Assembly (NCBI GenBank): GCA_902799045.1
Contig: CADBZH010000005.1
Coordinates: 1 to 64,000 of the forward strand
DNA: 64,000 nt
Source: an uncultured Eubacteriales bacterium
Lineage (GTDB): Bacteria > Bacillota > Clostridia > Christensenellales > Aristaeellaceae
Direction of reading: 5' to 3'
Shown here: positions 6,941 to 14,691 of the stretch, piece after piece
Layout of the letters: each line of letters begins with the position of its first letter
Numbering within the stretch: position 1 is the stretch's first letter
The notes under the pieces: model-generated
The model's input: only the letters and a program-made list of their open reading frames with translations
The model's database searches: none
What the model was told of the DNA's origin: nothing
Program-made: the position numbers and the translations under genes

Positions 6941-8779
6941 ATGCAATACCAGCAGGAGCAGGACTACACAAAAAAGCTGGACGCGGGGCTGTGGCGGCGG
7001 CTGATCGGCTACATGAAGCCGTATCACAAACACCTGATCGCCATCATGGCGACGATGGCCGTCAGCGCCCTCTGCGATACCCTGTTTCCCCTCCTGACCC
7101 GGGAGGCCATCGATACCTTCATCGGAGACGGCGCGCAATCTGGCCGCCTCTGGTTCGCCGTGCGCTATATCGGCACGGTGCTGCTGCAATCCGCCTGCAT
7201 CTTCACATTCTGCCGCATCTGCGGCAAGGCGGAAAACGGCATCAACCGCCATATCCGCAAGCTGTCGTTCAAGAAGCTGGAGGAGCTCTCCTTCTCCTAC
7301 TACGACCAGACGCCGGTGGGCTTCATCATCTCCCGCATGACCAGCGACACCGCCCGGCTGGGCGAGACGGTGGCCTGGGGCCTGGTGGACCTGTTCTGGG
7401 CCTCGGCCTACATACTGATCACCGCCGTGGCGATGTTCCTGCTGAACGCGCGGATGGCGCTGCTGGTGCTTTCGGTGATGCCGATCATCGCCGTGGCAGC
7501 GGTGTGGTTCCAGAAGCGCATCTTGGCCAGCTACCGCGAGGTACGCAAGACCAACAGCCAGATCACCGGCGCGTTCAACGAGGGCATCATGGGCGCGAAG
7601 ACCAGCAAGACGCTGGTGCGCGAGGAAGCCAACTGCGCGGAGTTTTCCGTGCTGACGGGCAAGATGCGCACCTCGTCCATCCGGGCGGCGGTGTTCAGCG
7701 CGCTGTTCTTCCCCATCGTCAGCTCCCTGGGCTCGGTGGCCACGGCGCTGGTGCTGTGGCGCGGCGGCAACGGGGTGTTCAGCGCGCAGGGGCTGGTCAC
7801 GGTGGGCACGCTGGCGGCGTTCGTGCAGTATGCCACCGGTATCTTTGAGCCCATTTCCAGCATCGCCCGCATCTTCGCGGACCTCCAGGCCAGCCAGGCC
7901 GCGGCTGAGCGCGTGTTGAGCATGCTGGAGACCGAGCCGGAGATCGTGGACAAGCCGGAGGTGATCGAGAAGTTCGGCGACAGCTTCAATCCCAAGCGGG
8001 AGAACTGGCCGGACATCCGCGGCGACGTGGAGTTTGACCACGTGTCCTTCCACTATTCCACCGGCGAAGAGGTGTTGCAGGATTTCTCGCTGAAGGTGAG
8101 GGCCGGACAGACGGTAGCGCTGGTGGGTGAAACCGGCAGCGGCAAGAGCACCATCGTGAACCTCGTCGGCCGCTTCTACGAGCCCACCAAGGGCGTGATC
8201 CGCATCGACGGCGAAGACTATCGCAACCGCAGCATCCTCTGGCTCCAGGCGCACCTGGGCTACGTGCTGCAGCAGCCGCACCTGTTTTCCGGCACGATCC
8301 GCGAGAACGTGCGCTTCGGCCGGCTGGACGCCACCGACCAGGAGATCGAAGCCGCCTGTCGCGCCGTGGACGCCGAGGACTTCATTCTGAAGCTGGAAAA
8401 GGGCTACGACACCGAGGTCGGCGAGGGCGGCAACCGCCTGTCCACCGGCCAGAAGCAGCTGATCTCCTTCGCCCGCGCGCTGATCGCCAAGCCCGCGATA
8501 TTCGTGCTGGACGAGGCCACCAGCTCGGTGGACACCCAGACGGAGCAGAAGCTGCAGGCGGCGATCGCCGTGGCGCTGACAGGCCGCACCAGCTTCATCA
8601 TCGCCCATCGCCTCTCCACCGTACGCAGCGCCGACATCATACTGGTCATCAAGAACGGGCGCATCATCGAGCGCGGCACCCATTCCGAGCTGCTGGCCCA
8701 GAAGGGCTACTACTACACCCTCTACGCCAACCAGTTCCGCGAGGAGGGCGAGAAGCGGATGTGGGAGGAGATCGCGTAA
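6941..8779 (+). CDS. ABC exporter subunit with catalytic Walker B (BmrD/LmrD-like)
   Basis: A 612-residue half-transporter with an N-terminal six-helix membrane domain and a C-terminal ATPase domain: Walker A GETGSGKST, Walker B IFVLDEATSSVD with the catalytic Glu, and IAHRL as the switch region. Its signature is altered, LSTGQKQL instead of LSGGQ. Together with the preceding subunit this gives one intact ATP site (this Walker B with the partner's LSGGQ) and one degenerate site (the partner's DD Walker B with this LSTGQ), exactly as in heterodimeric exporters. The ATG at 6941 has AGGTGAT upstream. The 78-bp gap after the first subunit has no terminator, so the two are one operon. Confidence 0.94.
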   Translation: MQYQQEQDYTKKLDAGLWRRLIGYMKPYHKHLIAIMATMAVSALCDTLFPLLTREAIDTFIGDGAQSGRLWFAVRYIGTVLLQSACIFTFCRICGKAENGINRHIRKLSFKKLEELSFSYYDQTPVGFIISRMTSDTARLGETVAWGLVDLFWASAYILITAVAMFLLNARMALLVLSVMPIIAVAAVWFQKRILASYREVRKTNSQITGAFNEGIMGAKTSKTLVREEANCAEFSVLTGKMRTSSIRAAVFSALFFPIVSSLGSVATALVLWRGGNGVFSAQGLVTVGTLAAFVQYATGIFEPISSIARIFADLQASQAAAERVLSMLETEPEIVDKPEVIEKFGDSFNPKRENWPDIRGDVEFDHVSFHYSTGEEVLQDFSLKVRAGQTVALVGETGSGKSTIVNLVGRFYEPTKGVIRIDGEDYRNRSILWLQAHLGYVLQQPHLFSGTIRENVRFGRLDATDQEIEAACRAVDAEDFILKLEKGYDTEVGEGGNRLSTGQKQLISFARALIAKPAIFVLDEATSSVDTQTEQKLQAAIAVALTGRTSFIIAHRLSTVRSADIILVIKNGRIIERGTHSELLAQKGYYYTLYANQFREEGEKRMWEEIA

Positions 8780-8828
8780 TACCAAACTCAAACACGATAT
8801 CGACAATCCTGATTGAGTTCAGAGTGTG

Positions 8829-8855
8829 AATAAAAAACCTGAAGAGCATCTTCGC
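8829..8855 (-). terminator. Probable terminator of the DUF3795 gene
   Basis: On the minus strand GAAGA-TGC-TCTTC is followed by AGG and a TTTTTT run. The stem is short, but the U-tract is good and it lies 80 bp beyond the stop codon of the leftward gene. Confidence 0.5.
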
Positions 8856-8933
8856 ATCGCAATGACAATGAGGCCGAAATGAGTCGGACATATGCCGCTT
8901 ATTTCGGCCCCATCACCTGTCCCGCCTTCCGCT

Positions 8934-9365
8934 TCAATGCCCCCGCATGTTCTTTTCCTTCTCGTAGAAGGCGCGGCAAAGCATCCGGAATTCCTCCGGG
9001 CTGTCGCAGGCGGCTTCGCATTGCCGCTTTTTCGCCTCGGAGCGTGCGAAGGTGTCCCGCACCCTGTCGCATTCAAACGCCGGGCAGTCACGGCAGGCGC
9101 TCACGCCGTGCGCCCGGGTGCAGGGCAGCAGCATAAAGCTGCAGGTCGGTCGGCAGCCGCAGCCGGTGCAGCGGATCTCGTCGTTGCTGACCACGTGGTC
9201 CCGCCAACTGGCGCGATGCCAGAACACGGCGGTCTCGTGCAGCTCCTCCTCCGTCCGCGCCAGGAAGCGCGGGCACACCGCGCAGTCGTCCCCGCAGGCG
9301 GAGAGGATCGGCTCCGCGCCCTCCAGCGCCTCCAGCCTCTCAGTGTACCACTTCATATCGTTCAC
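8934..9365 (-). CDS. Cysteine-rich DUF3795-like protein
   Basis: A 143-residue soluble protein with at least ten cysteines in the arrangement typical of DUF3795: CGDDCAVCPRF near the N-terminus, CTGCGCRPTC in the middle and CRDCPAFEC later, ending in a charged helix (EFRMLCRAFYEKEKN). The family is widespread in anaerobes and probably binds zinc or another metal; its function is unknown. A GGGGAGGGTGA site precedes the ATG at 9365. It is 45 bp downstream of the XRE regulator gene on the same strand and is probably in its operon, which makes a shared redox or metal-related role possible. Confidence 0.75.
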   Translation of the reverse strand: MNDMKWYTERLEALEGAEPILSACGDDCAVCPRFLARTEEELHETAVFWHRASWRDHVVSNDEIRCTGCGCRPTCSFMLLPCTRAHGVSACRDCPAFECDRVRDTFARSEAKKRQCEAACDSPEEFRMLCRAFYEKEKNMRGH

Positions 9366-9410
9366 CCTCCCCCGTTCATTGGCAAAGCCAAGTTTCCCAG
9401 GCTTCTCCGT

Positions 9411-9998
9411 TCAATACCCCGCCAGGCGGAACAGCCCGTGCCGGTTGCAGCAGGCGTAAAGGCACCTCACGCGGCTGCGCTTGAACCACGCCTCCGCGCC
9501 ACCCTCCGGATAGAGCTTGACGAACTGCGCGCCCTGATCCGACACCGCCGCCAGGAAAGAGATGTGATGCTCCTTGGTCATGGGGTGCTCCGAAGAGACG
9601 TAGAGCTCGTCCTCCACCGATTCCACCCGGAACGGATGGTCCTCATCCGCCGCCTCCGCCTCCAGCGGCGGTAGCACGATGCCGCAGCAGCTGATCACCG
9701 CCTCCCCCGTCGCGCAGACCACATTGCCGCAGGCAGGGCAGACATACCAGACGCTCTTGAGCATGTTGAAGGCGCGGTTTCGGTTGCGGATATCCTCCCC
9801 GGACAGCAGCTCGATCACGGAGATGTCCAGCGCTCTGGCCAGCGGTTCGAGCAGGCTGATGTCGGGAAAGCCCTTACCCGTCTCCCACTTGCTCACCGCC
9901 TTGGCGCTCACGTGAATGCGCGCCGCCAGCTCCTCCTGCGTTAGTTCCTTTTGCTCTCTCAGGTTCCGAATCGTTATACCGGTCACATAGTTGTCCAT
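9411..9998 (-). CDS. XRE-family regulator with cysteine-containing C-terminal domain
   Basis: A 195-residue protein. Residues ~5-65 are a clear Cro/C1-type helix-turn-helix (LREQKELTQEELAARIHVSA, KAVSKWETGKGFPD). Residues ~80-195 start with CPACGNVVCATG and CC, followed by an SSEHPMTKEHHISF stretch whose histidines recall the desulfoferrodoxin-like beta fold that some XRE regulators carry as a metal or redox sensor. That resemblance is by eye. Its promoter (10134-10162) lies under a large inverted repeat, suggesting autoregulation or control by another repressor. The DUF3795 gene follows immediately and is a likely co-transcribed target. Confidence 0.85.
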   Translation of the reverse strand: MDNYVTGITIRNLREQKELTQEELAARIHVSAKAVSKWETGKGFPDISLLEPLARALDISVIELLSGEDIRNRNRAFNMLKSVWYVCPACGNVVCATGEAVISCCGIVLPPLEAEAADEDHPFRVESVEDELYVSSEHPMTKEHHISFLAAVSDQGAQFVKLYPEGGAEAWFKRSRVRCLYACCNRHGLFRLAGY

Positions 9999-10113
9999 CG
10001 CTTTCGCCTCCTTGCGGAGATAACGCTATCACAGATTCACGGAGATGGCAACCTACGATGCGTAGACCGGCCGCCGCTTCCTTGCGTGGATGCTCCCGCC
10101 CTCAACAAAAGGT

Positions 10114-10162
10114 AAGTGACCTTTCGTTCTCATAGTATAGTGAACGAAAGGTCACTTGTCAA
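10114..10162 (-). promoter_or_regulatory. Consensus promoter embedded in a 16-bp inverted repeat
   Basis: Minus-strand TTGACA (10157-10162), a 17-bp spacer and TATACT (10134-10139) drive the XRE-DUF3795 unit. The spacer is filled by one arm of a perfect inverted repeat whose arms are AAGTGACCTTTCGTTC (10114-10129) and its complement (10142-10157). The upstream arm plus neighbouring bases is itself a dyad, AGTGA-8-TCACT. A dimeric repressor bound here would block the polymerase. The repeat could also form an RNA or cruciform hairpin, but there is no U-tract. Confidence 0.75.
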
Positions 10163-10165
10163 GCA

Positions 10166-10906
10166 TCACTCGTTTCCCGTGCGTTTGACGCGGGCGACCC
10201 CCTTGAACCACAGCCACGAGAGCTTGCGGTTTCCCTCCGAGATCCCCCACGCCGTCAGATAGCCGCAGCCGTAGACGAACACAAACGCGGCAAGGAACAC
10301 GCCCCATCCGTTTTCCTTGTAGTTCAGGAACGGGTACGGGATCAGTTCCGGCGGCAGCCATCCCGCGACGATCAGCGTCAGGATGTTCACCGCGTAGTAG
10401 GTCACAAACCAGGTGCCCCACCAGCGCTGCTTCGGCCTCAGCTTGCCGATAGGCGGATCGTTGATCAGGAAGGATTCGACGCATAACAGCGGAACCAGCA
10501 CGTGCATCACGAAGGAATCATACCGGTCAAGGACCGGCAGGTGCTCCGGGAAGAACGGGAGCTGGCTGAACAGCACGACGACGAATATGACCGATTCCGC
10601 CACGGCGGAGGACAGCCGGAGATAGTAGACCGTCCGCCGCGTCAGCTCCGTGTTCCTGAGCGCCTCCACCAGGTTGACGGCGATGCAAAGGATCGCGCTG
10701 ACCGTCGTGAAGACCGTGCCGTCCACCGTCAGCCAGCGAAAGATCGTGCGGATCGACTCCAGGCGCAGGCCGTAGAGAAACGAAGTGACCCCCAGCACGG
10801 CGATCAGCGCGGAGATGATCAGGTTGGCCAGCTTCTTCTTGCGGTACTGCCGGTCAAAGGCCGCCTGGATCTCATCGTAAACGCCGATATCCGCGTGATT
10901 CCCCAT
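10166..10906 (-). CDS. Multi-pass membrane protein, possibly Pr6Pr-like
   Basis: A 246-residue protein with about six hydrophobic segments (around residues 28-48, 60-78, 98-116, 130-148, 165-185 and 205-225), a positively charged first loop and a basic C-terminus. The GxxxxYPFLNY stretch near residue 195 and the overall layout recall the Pr6Pr/FAR-17a group of small membrane proteins, but I could not confirm this. The start at 10906 is only six bases after the stop of the upstream RsbW-like gene, so STAS protein, RsbW-like protein and this membrane protein form one transcription unit. It might be a membrane target or sensor of that switch; that is inference. Confidence 0.65.
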   Translation of the reverse strand: MGNHADIGVYDEIQAAFDRQYRKKKLANLIISALIAVLGVTSFLYGLRLESIRTIFRWLTVDGTVFTTVSAILCIAVNLVEALRNTELTRRTVYYLRLSSAVAESVIFVVVLFSQLPFFPEHLPVLDRYDSFVMHVLVPLLCVESFLINDPPIGKLRPKQRWWGTWFVTYYAVNILTLIVAGWLPPELIPYPFLNYKENGWGVFLAAFVFVYGCGYLTAWGISEGNRKLSWLWFKGVARVKRTGNE

Positions 10907-10912
10907 GGCGCG

Positions 10913-11512
10913 TCACGACATCGCCTTCGCGATGGTCATCTCCACCGTCCTGCCCAGGATGCTCACCTTCACGTTGTCCGCCACGCGCGACACGACAGAC
11001 TTCTCCAACTCGTCCCAGGCCTCCTGGCTGCCCTCGACGTTCTTTTCGCGGTACTGGCGCAGCTGGGCGCGATAATCCTCCATGGACCACTCATAGCTGC
11101 CGTACATCTGCGGCCCGCCGACAGTGAAGCCGGAGGCAAAGACGGGAGCCTCTCCCGTCGGCTGGAAGAAGGCGCGGATCTTTCCCATGAAGCCTCGGGT
11201 GGCTTCATTTTTGCCGGTGGAGGAGGCGGAAAGCAGCTGTTCGCGCGTCTGGGCGTCGACCAGCGTTTCGACCTTCAGGTGAAGCTCGTACACGCCGTCC
11301 TGATCCTCAATCCAGAATTCGCCGTCCAGATCGCCGGTGATGGCGCGCATCATCGCCATGGTCTCCTCCGCCAGCAAGCGAAGGTGCATCGCGTTCTTCG
11401 GGGAAAGCGCCTTGTAGGTCGCCAGGGCATCCACCTGCCCCAGCACAGCCTCCATGTTGTCTCCATTGCTGGAAATGACGATGACATCCGTTTTCATAGC
11501 GCTCTTCCTCAC
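10913..11512 (-). CDS. RsbW-like protein (degenerate HATPase fold) paired with a STAS protein
   Basis: A 199-residue cytoplasmic protein. The N-terminal half (SPKNAMHLRLLAEETMAMMR) matches the first helix of anti-sigma-factor kinases of the RsbW/SpoIIAB type. The Asn of the N-box is not where expected and I see no clear DxGxG or G2 box, so ATP binding may be lost. The C-terminal half is charged and helical. The start overlaps the stop of the STAS gene by four bases (ATGA), which is typical of antagonist/anti-sigma pairs. No sigma factor gene lies alongside, so the target is unknown. A second ATG (MKTDVIV) six residues in is an alternative start. Confidence 0.65.
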   Translation of the reverse strand: MRKSAMKTDVIVISSNGDNMEAVLGQVDALATYKALSPKNAMHLRLLAEETMAMMRAITGDLDGEFWIEDQDGVYELHLKVETLVDAQTREQLLSASSTGKNEATRGFMGKIRAFFQPTGEAPVFASGFTVGGPQMYGSYEWSMEDYRAQLRQYREKNVEGSQEAWDELEKSVVSRVADNVKVSILGRTVEMTIAKAMS

Positions 11513-11805
11513 ATGATCGTCAGTATGTCGGAGAAGCCGGTCACTTCGAACACCTCGTTCACCACTTCATTGACGTTCGTCACCCGCATGCCGCCCTTCT
11601 TGCTCATCGTCTTGTGGGCGGACAGCAGCACGCGCAGGCCGGCGGAAGAGATGTAATCCAGCTTGGAGAAATCCATGATCAGCTCCGTGGCGGCGTCCAG
11701 GCTGCCCTTCAATTCCTGCTCCAGCTGCGGCGCGGTCGTCGTGTCCAGTCGGCCCTCCAGGGCGATCGTCAGGGTGCTTCCGTTCTGATTCTTGTTGATG
11801 GTCAT
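11509..11805 (-). CDS. STAS-domain anti-sigma factor antagonist
   Basis: A 98-residue protein that is a single STAS domain of the SpoIIAA/RsbV family. The phosphorylatable serine motif is intact in FSKLDYISSAGLRVLLSA (residues ~46-63). It has the usual N-terminal strand (LTIALEGRLDTTTAPQLEQE). In the family, the unphosphorylated form binds the partner anti-sigma kinase and releases a sigma factor. A GGAGGAAG site precedes the ATG at 11805, and a TTGCAT-17-TACAAT promoter lies 60 bp upstream. It is the first gene of a three-gene unit with the RsbW-like and membrane proteins. Confidence 0.88.
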   Translation of the reverse strand: MTINKNQNGSTLTIALEGRLDTTTAPQLEQELKGSLDAATELIMDFSKLDYISSAGLRVLLSAHKTMSKKGGMRVTNVNEVVNEVFEVTGFSDILTIM

Positions 11806-11862
11806 GATTCTTCCTCCACTTCATATCGTTCATTGCGGCATGAACGTCGTATTGATGCTATC

Positions 11863-11891
11863 ATTGTAACAGAAGCTTTGCCGATATGCAA
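11863..11891 (-). promoter_or_regulatory. Promoter of the STAS unit
   Basis: Minus-strand TTGCAT (11886-11891), a 17-bp spacer and TACAAT (11863-11868). Well placed for the STAS gene start at 11805. Confidence 0.65.
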
Positions 11892-11921
11892 GGGCTTTTG
11901 AATAATTGCAGTCACCGTCGT

Positions 11922-12005
11922 TCAATTCTCCGCCGGCAGCGACGCCTCCAGCGCATCGGCAAAGGCCGTATAGTCCGCGTTTCCCGCCGCCTCCGCCCAC
12001 GAGTT
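11922..12005 (-). pseudogene. 27-codon 3' remnant downstream of the recombinase gene
   Basis: Directly after the recombinase stop codon the same frame stays open for 27 codons (NSWAEAAGNADYTAFADALE and seven more residues) before TGA. It has no start or ribosome-binding site, but its composition and codon use look like real coding sequence. It is most simply the 3' end of a gene cut off when the recombinase operon arrived, or a former C-terminal part of the recombinase. Confidence 0.4.
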
Positions 12006-13379
12006 TCAATCCTCGCTCCCGGCCAGGCGAATCTCCACCCGGTCCTCCGAGAGAAATATGAATCGAACGGCGTCTTCCCGGGCCAGCCACGCTTCCTGGA
12101 GCACCGCCTGCGTCAGCTCCGGCACCTCGACGGGAATGGACCCGCCGGCGGTGATCTCCATGATCTGCCTGGCGCGAAGCCGCTGCAGCGCCGTCCCCTC
12201 CCGCCGCATCCTCTCCCAGCGCTCCTTTCGGCGGCCGCTTTCCGCGACGAGCCGGTTGAACGCCGCGCAGAAGGCCGCGCGGAGCAGCTCCTCGTCGATC
12301 CTCCCTCCGCACGCCTTGCATTGCCAGTACGGTCTTCGGACGCGCCGGTGGAAGATCCTCTGCATCGCGGCGCCGCATTCCTCGCAGAACAGCCGCGCAT
12401 AGAACGGCGAAGCCACGCCCCCGCTCAGGCCGCGCAGCGCGTGTTCATGGCGGAACCTGCGCCTTCGGGCCGTCTCCTCCTGCGCCGCGTCCCACTCCTC
12501 CCGCGGGATGATGGCCGGGTGGTTTTCCTCGATGAAATACTGGTTCAGCTGCCCGGTATTGCGCACGTGCTGCCGGGTCAGGTAGTTGACGGTGAAGGTC
12601 TTCTGCATCAGCATCGCGCCCTTGTACTTCTCGTTTTCCAGCAGGCGGCCGATGGTCGTCGCGCACCACTTCGCCTCGCCGTGAACCCCGGGCACGCCGT
12701 CGCGGTTGAGCGCTGAAGCGATGCCGTTCAGCGAGAAGCCCTCCAGGTACAGCCGATACACCCGTCGGACGGTTTCCGCCTGCTCCTCGTTGACGACCAG
12801 TCCGCCGTCCGCCCCGCGGTCATAGCCCAGCAGGACCTCCGTGTTCAGGTGCGGGATCCCCTGCTGGAACTTGCTTCGGATCCCCCACGCGGTGTTTTCG
12901 CTGATGCTGCGCGATTCCTCCTGCGCAAAGCAGCTGAACAGCGTCAGCAGCAATTCCCCGGAGGATTCCATCGTGTTGATGCCCTCCTTTTCAAAGCAGA
13001 CGCCGATGCCCCGGTCCTTCAGCCTGCGCGTATAGTTGAGCGAATCCTGCGTGTTCCGCGCGAACCGGCTGATGGACTTGGTGATGATGAGGTCGATTTT
13101 CCCGGCCTCACAGTCTGCGATCATACTTTGAAAGCCCTTCCGGCTCCTCACGCTGCAGCCCGAGATGCCCTCGTCGCTGTAGATGGCGACCAGCTCATAC
13201 TTGCGATTCTCCGAGATCAGCCGCGTGAAATAGTCGATCTGGTTTTCAAAGCTGCCGAGCTGCCGTTCTTCGTCCGTGGACACCCGGCAATACGCGGCCA
13301 CCCTCAGCTTGCCTTCCGGCTTTCCCGCGTTGGCGTGGACCTGCTCCGCCGGGATGACAACCACCCGTTCGTTCATCAT
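12006..13379 (-). CDS. Large serine recombinase
   Basis: A 457-residue site-specific recombinase. The catalytic domain (residues ~20-165) has the nucleophile motif AAYCRVSTDEE and the segment DLIITKSISRFARNTQDSLN. A 'Recombinase' domain (~residues 180-290) follows, then a zinc ribbon (LFCEECGAAM ... QCKACGG) and a basic helical region. The start MMNERV overlaps the stop of the preceding gene (ATGATGA). The longer open frame reaching 14150 is an artefact of high GC. Its operon promoter lies about 27 bp outside the first pilin cassette, and the cassettes share an 11-bp start sequence, so it is the obvious candidate to invert pilin segments. Enzymes of this family also move integrative elements, so a recently arrived mobile module is the alternative. 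Confidence 0.92.
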   Translation of the reverse strand: MMNERVVVIPAEQVHANAGKPEGKLRVAAYCRVSTDEERQLGSFENQIDYFTRLISENRKYELVAIYSDEGISGCSVRSRKGFQSMIADCEAGKIDLIITKSISRFARNTQDSLNYTRRLKDRGIGVCFEKEGINTMESSGELLLTLFSCFAQEESRSISENTAWGIRSKFQQGIPHLNTEVLLGYDRGADGGLVVNEEQAETVRRVYRLYLEGFSLNGIASALNRDGVPGVHGEAKWCATTIGRLLENEKYKGAMLMQKTFTVNYLTRQHVRNTGQLNQYFIEENHPAIIPREEWDAAQEETARRRRFRHEHALRGLSGGVASPFYARLFCEECGAAMQRIFHRRVRRPYWQCKACGGRIDEELLRAAFCAAFNRLVAESGRRKERWERMRREGTALQRLRARQIMEITAGGSIPVEVPELTQAVLQEAWLAREDAVRFIFLSEDRVEIRLAGSED

Positions 13380-14119
13380 GCCCGCTCCTTCCCGCGCGGC
13401 ATGGCGCGCTGGTCGGACCGCCCGTACAGCCTCCCCAGGAAGACGCCCCGGGCCGCCTCGTACTCCGGGCCGATCATGCCGATGGCGTTCAGCCACGTGC
13501 GAAAGGCGTATTTCCGGTTTCGCGCGTTCTCCGTAAAGGGCTTCACCCAGCGCTTCGTCCGCGCCGCCTCCATCATTCGCTCGGCCAGCTGGCGGTGCAG
13601 GGGCGCTTCCTCCGCTCGGCCCTTTGTGAAGCCCGTGAAGCGGATCCAGTCGCGGCTGAAGGCCACCCCGCCATATTCCCCGTCCCGCCCGTACAAGGCC
13701 TGCAAAAAGGCCGGGAGCGTCTGCGGCGGGTGGGCCAGCAGGTCCTTCATCAGCGCCTCCGACACGTAAAACGCGCCCCGCGCGTCGATGGCCTGGTTCA
13801 AAAGCCGCTGGCGCGCCGAGACGATGCCCATGAGGTTCATCAGCGCAAGGCTCGTGCACCCCGCCATCGGATACGCGATCGTCCCCTCGTCCGGGGGCTG
13901 AGGCGCGCACGGCAGGTCGCAGAGCCCCAGCGCCGCCAGCGCGGCGAGGACGGCGGCGTCCCCCTCCTCCGCCACGATGGTGCCGTCCCTTTGCAGCCTG
14001 CAATGCCCGACGACATAGGCGAACTCCGGCGACGGACAGTAAACCGCCCGCTCGCCCAGCTCCGCCTCCAGCACGCGCAACACCGCGCTCCTGTCGCTGC
14101 CCAGCCACTTTACCTTCAT
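13376..14119 (-). CDS. Recombinase-associated protein of the family often annotated 'virulence protein'
   Basis: A 247-residue cytoplasmic protein. The N-terminus (MKVKWLGSDRSAVLRVLEAE, then FAYVVGHCRLQRDGTIVAEE) and the C-terminus (RNRKYAFRTWLNAIGMIGPE with YEAAR following) match, from memory, a Bacillota family carried on integrative elements and loosely named 'virulence-related protein'; its biochemical function is unknown. The ATG at 14119 was chosen because AAAGGAGG sits 12 bases before it; the frame extends further up without start signals. The stop overlaps the recombinase start, so the two are translationally coupled. It may be a cofactor or directionality factor; that is a guess from coupling. 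Confidence 0.7.
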   Translation of the reverse strand: MKVKWLGSDRSAVLRVLEAELGERAVYCPSPEFAYVVGHCRLQRDGTIVAEEGDAAVLAALAALGLCDLPCAPQPPDEGTIAYPMAGCTSLALMNLMGIVSARQRLLNQAIDARGAFYVSEALMKDLLAHPPQTLPAFLQALYGRDGEYGGVAFSRDWIRFTGFTKGRAEEAPLHRQLAERMMEAARTKRWVKPFTENARNRKYAFRTWLNAIGMIGPEYEAARGVFLGRLYGRSDQRAMPRGKERA

Positions 14120-14148
14120 GAAAAAGACCTCCTTTCGTTGGTCCTTCC

Positions 14149-14157
14149 ATTCTAGCA
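14149..14157 (-). promoter_or_regulatory. Extended -10 promoter of the recombinase operon
   Basis: Minus-strand TGCTAGAAT is an extended -10 element 30 bp before the first start codon; no good -35 box is seen 17 bp upstream. The palindrome TTCGCGCGAA (14171-14180) lies just upstream and abuts the pilin cassette boundary at 14181, so a protein bound at that boundary could also affect this promoter. Confidence 0.5.
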
Positions 14158-14180
14158 GATGGAGCGCCTTTTCGCGCGAA

Positions 14181-14537
14181 GCCGTGCTGGTTGCCGTTGC
14201 TATCCCGGTTTTCACTACCCAGTTGGAGAAGAGCCGTGATGCTGTAACCGAGTCCAATGTCCGTGCTGCGTATGCTCAGGCTGCTTCTAAGTATCTCACT
14301 GATGGCAGTTCCTCTGATACTGCGGAAGAAATCACCATTACTGGTGTTGTCGTTAAGGGACAGCAGGCCAATGGCTTCTTTGATTCTACCGAACTGCCGT
14401 TTACTGTCGCTGATGGGCTAAAGTCTTCTCTGGATAAGGCTACTGGTACCGCATCTACTGATGGCATTTCCGTCAAGTTTACATGGACACTTGATGCCAA
14501 AGGCGAAGTTACCGCTGTTACGGCTTCTGCAGCCTAA
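14181..14537 (+). pseudogene. Silent pilin cassette 1 (N-terminally truncated major pilin, inverted)
   Basis: From 14181 the plus strand encodes 118 residues of a type IV pilin beginning AVLVAVAIPVFTTQLEKSRD, i.e. inside the conserved hydrophobic helix. The leader, the G/F cleavage site and Glu5 are missing, and there is no start codon, ribosome-binding site or promoter. Similarity to the intact pilin begins exactly at GCCGTGCTGGT and not before. The rest is intact to TAATAG, with a variable globular part (KGQQANGFFDSTELPFTVAD). It points towards cassette 2 and opposite to the expressed pilin gene. Its base composition is more AT-rich than neighbouring housekeeping genes. I read it as an unexpressed alternative C-terminal segment rather than a decayed gene, because the frame is undamaged. 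Confidence 0.8.
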
Positions 14538-14560
14538 TAGTTATTATTAGTACCATAATC

Positions 14561-14596
14561 GCTACCCTTCCTCTCCGGGAAAGGGAGATCGGTGGC
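14561..14596 (+). repeat. Conserved 3' hairpin after pilin cassette 1
   Basis: GCTACC ... GGTGGC encloses CCTCTCCGGGAAAGGG. The same central motif, in an equivalent stem with different outer base pairs, follows cassette 2 and the intact pilin gene. There is no U-tract directly after it. Confidence 0.55.
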
Positions 14597-14601
14597 AACA
14601 A

Positions 14602-14680
14602 AGCCCTGTCCCAGCAAGCGGGACAGGGCCTTCATAATATGCGAAAAGGCTCCACCCCGCATGCTGGGGAGGAGCCTTAA
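14602..14680. terminator. Two bidirectional terminator hairpins between convergent pilin cassettes
   Basis: AAGCCCTGTCCC-AGCAAGC-GGGACAGGGC (14601-14629) and AAGGCTCCACCCC-GCATGC-TGGGGAGGAGCCTT (about 14646-14678) are strong GC hairpins. On the minus strand they are followed by TTTGTT and TTTTCG, so they would stop leftward transcription from cassette 2; the plus-strand U-tracts are weaker. Confidence 0.65.
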
Positions 14681-14691
14681 TTCCGGGAATA

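Noticed and set aside
12006..14150. One long open frame that would make a 714-residue recombinase
   Set aside because: The N-terminal 257 residues are a shadow of the overlapping accessory gene. The recombinase homology starts at MMNERV, with a normal stop-start overlap there.
14181..14537. Segment 1 as a pilin gene simply interrupted by a mobile element
   Set aside because: The missing pilin 5' part is not found at the other end of the recombinase operon, and an independent second segment starts at the same base.
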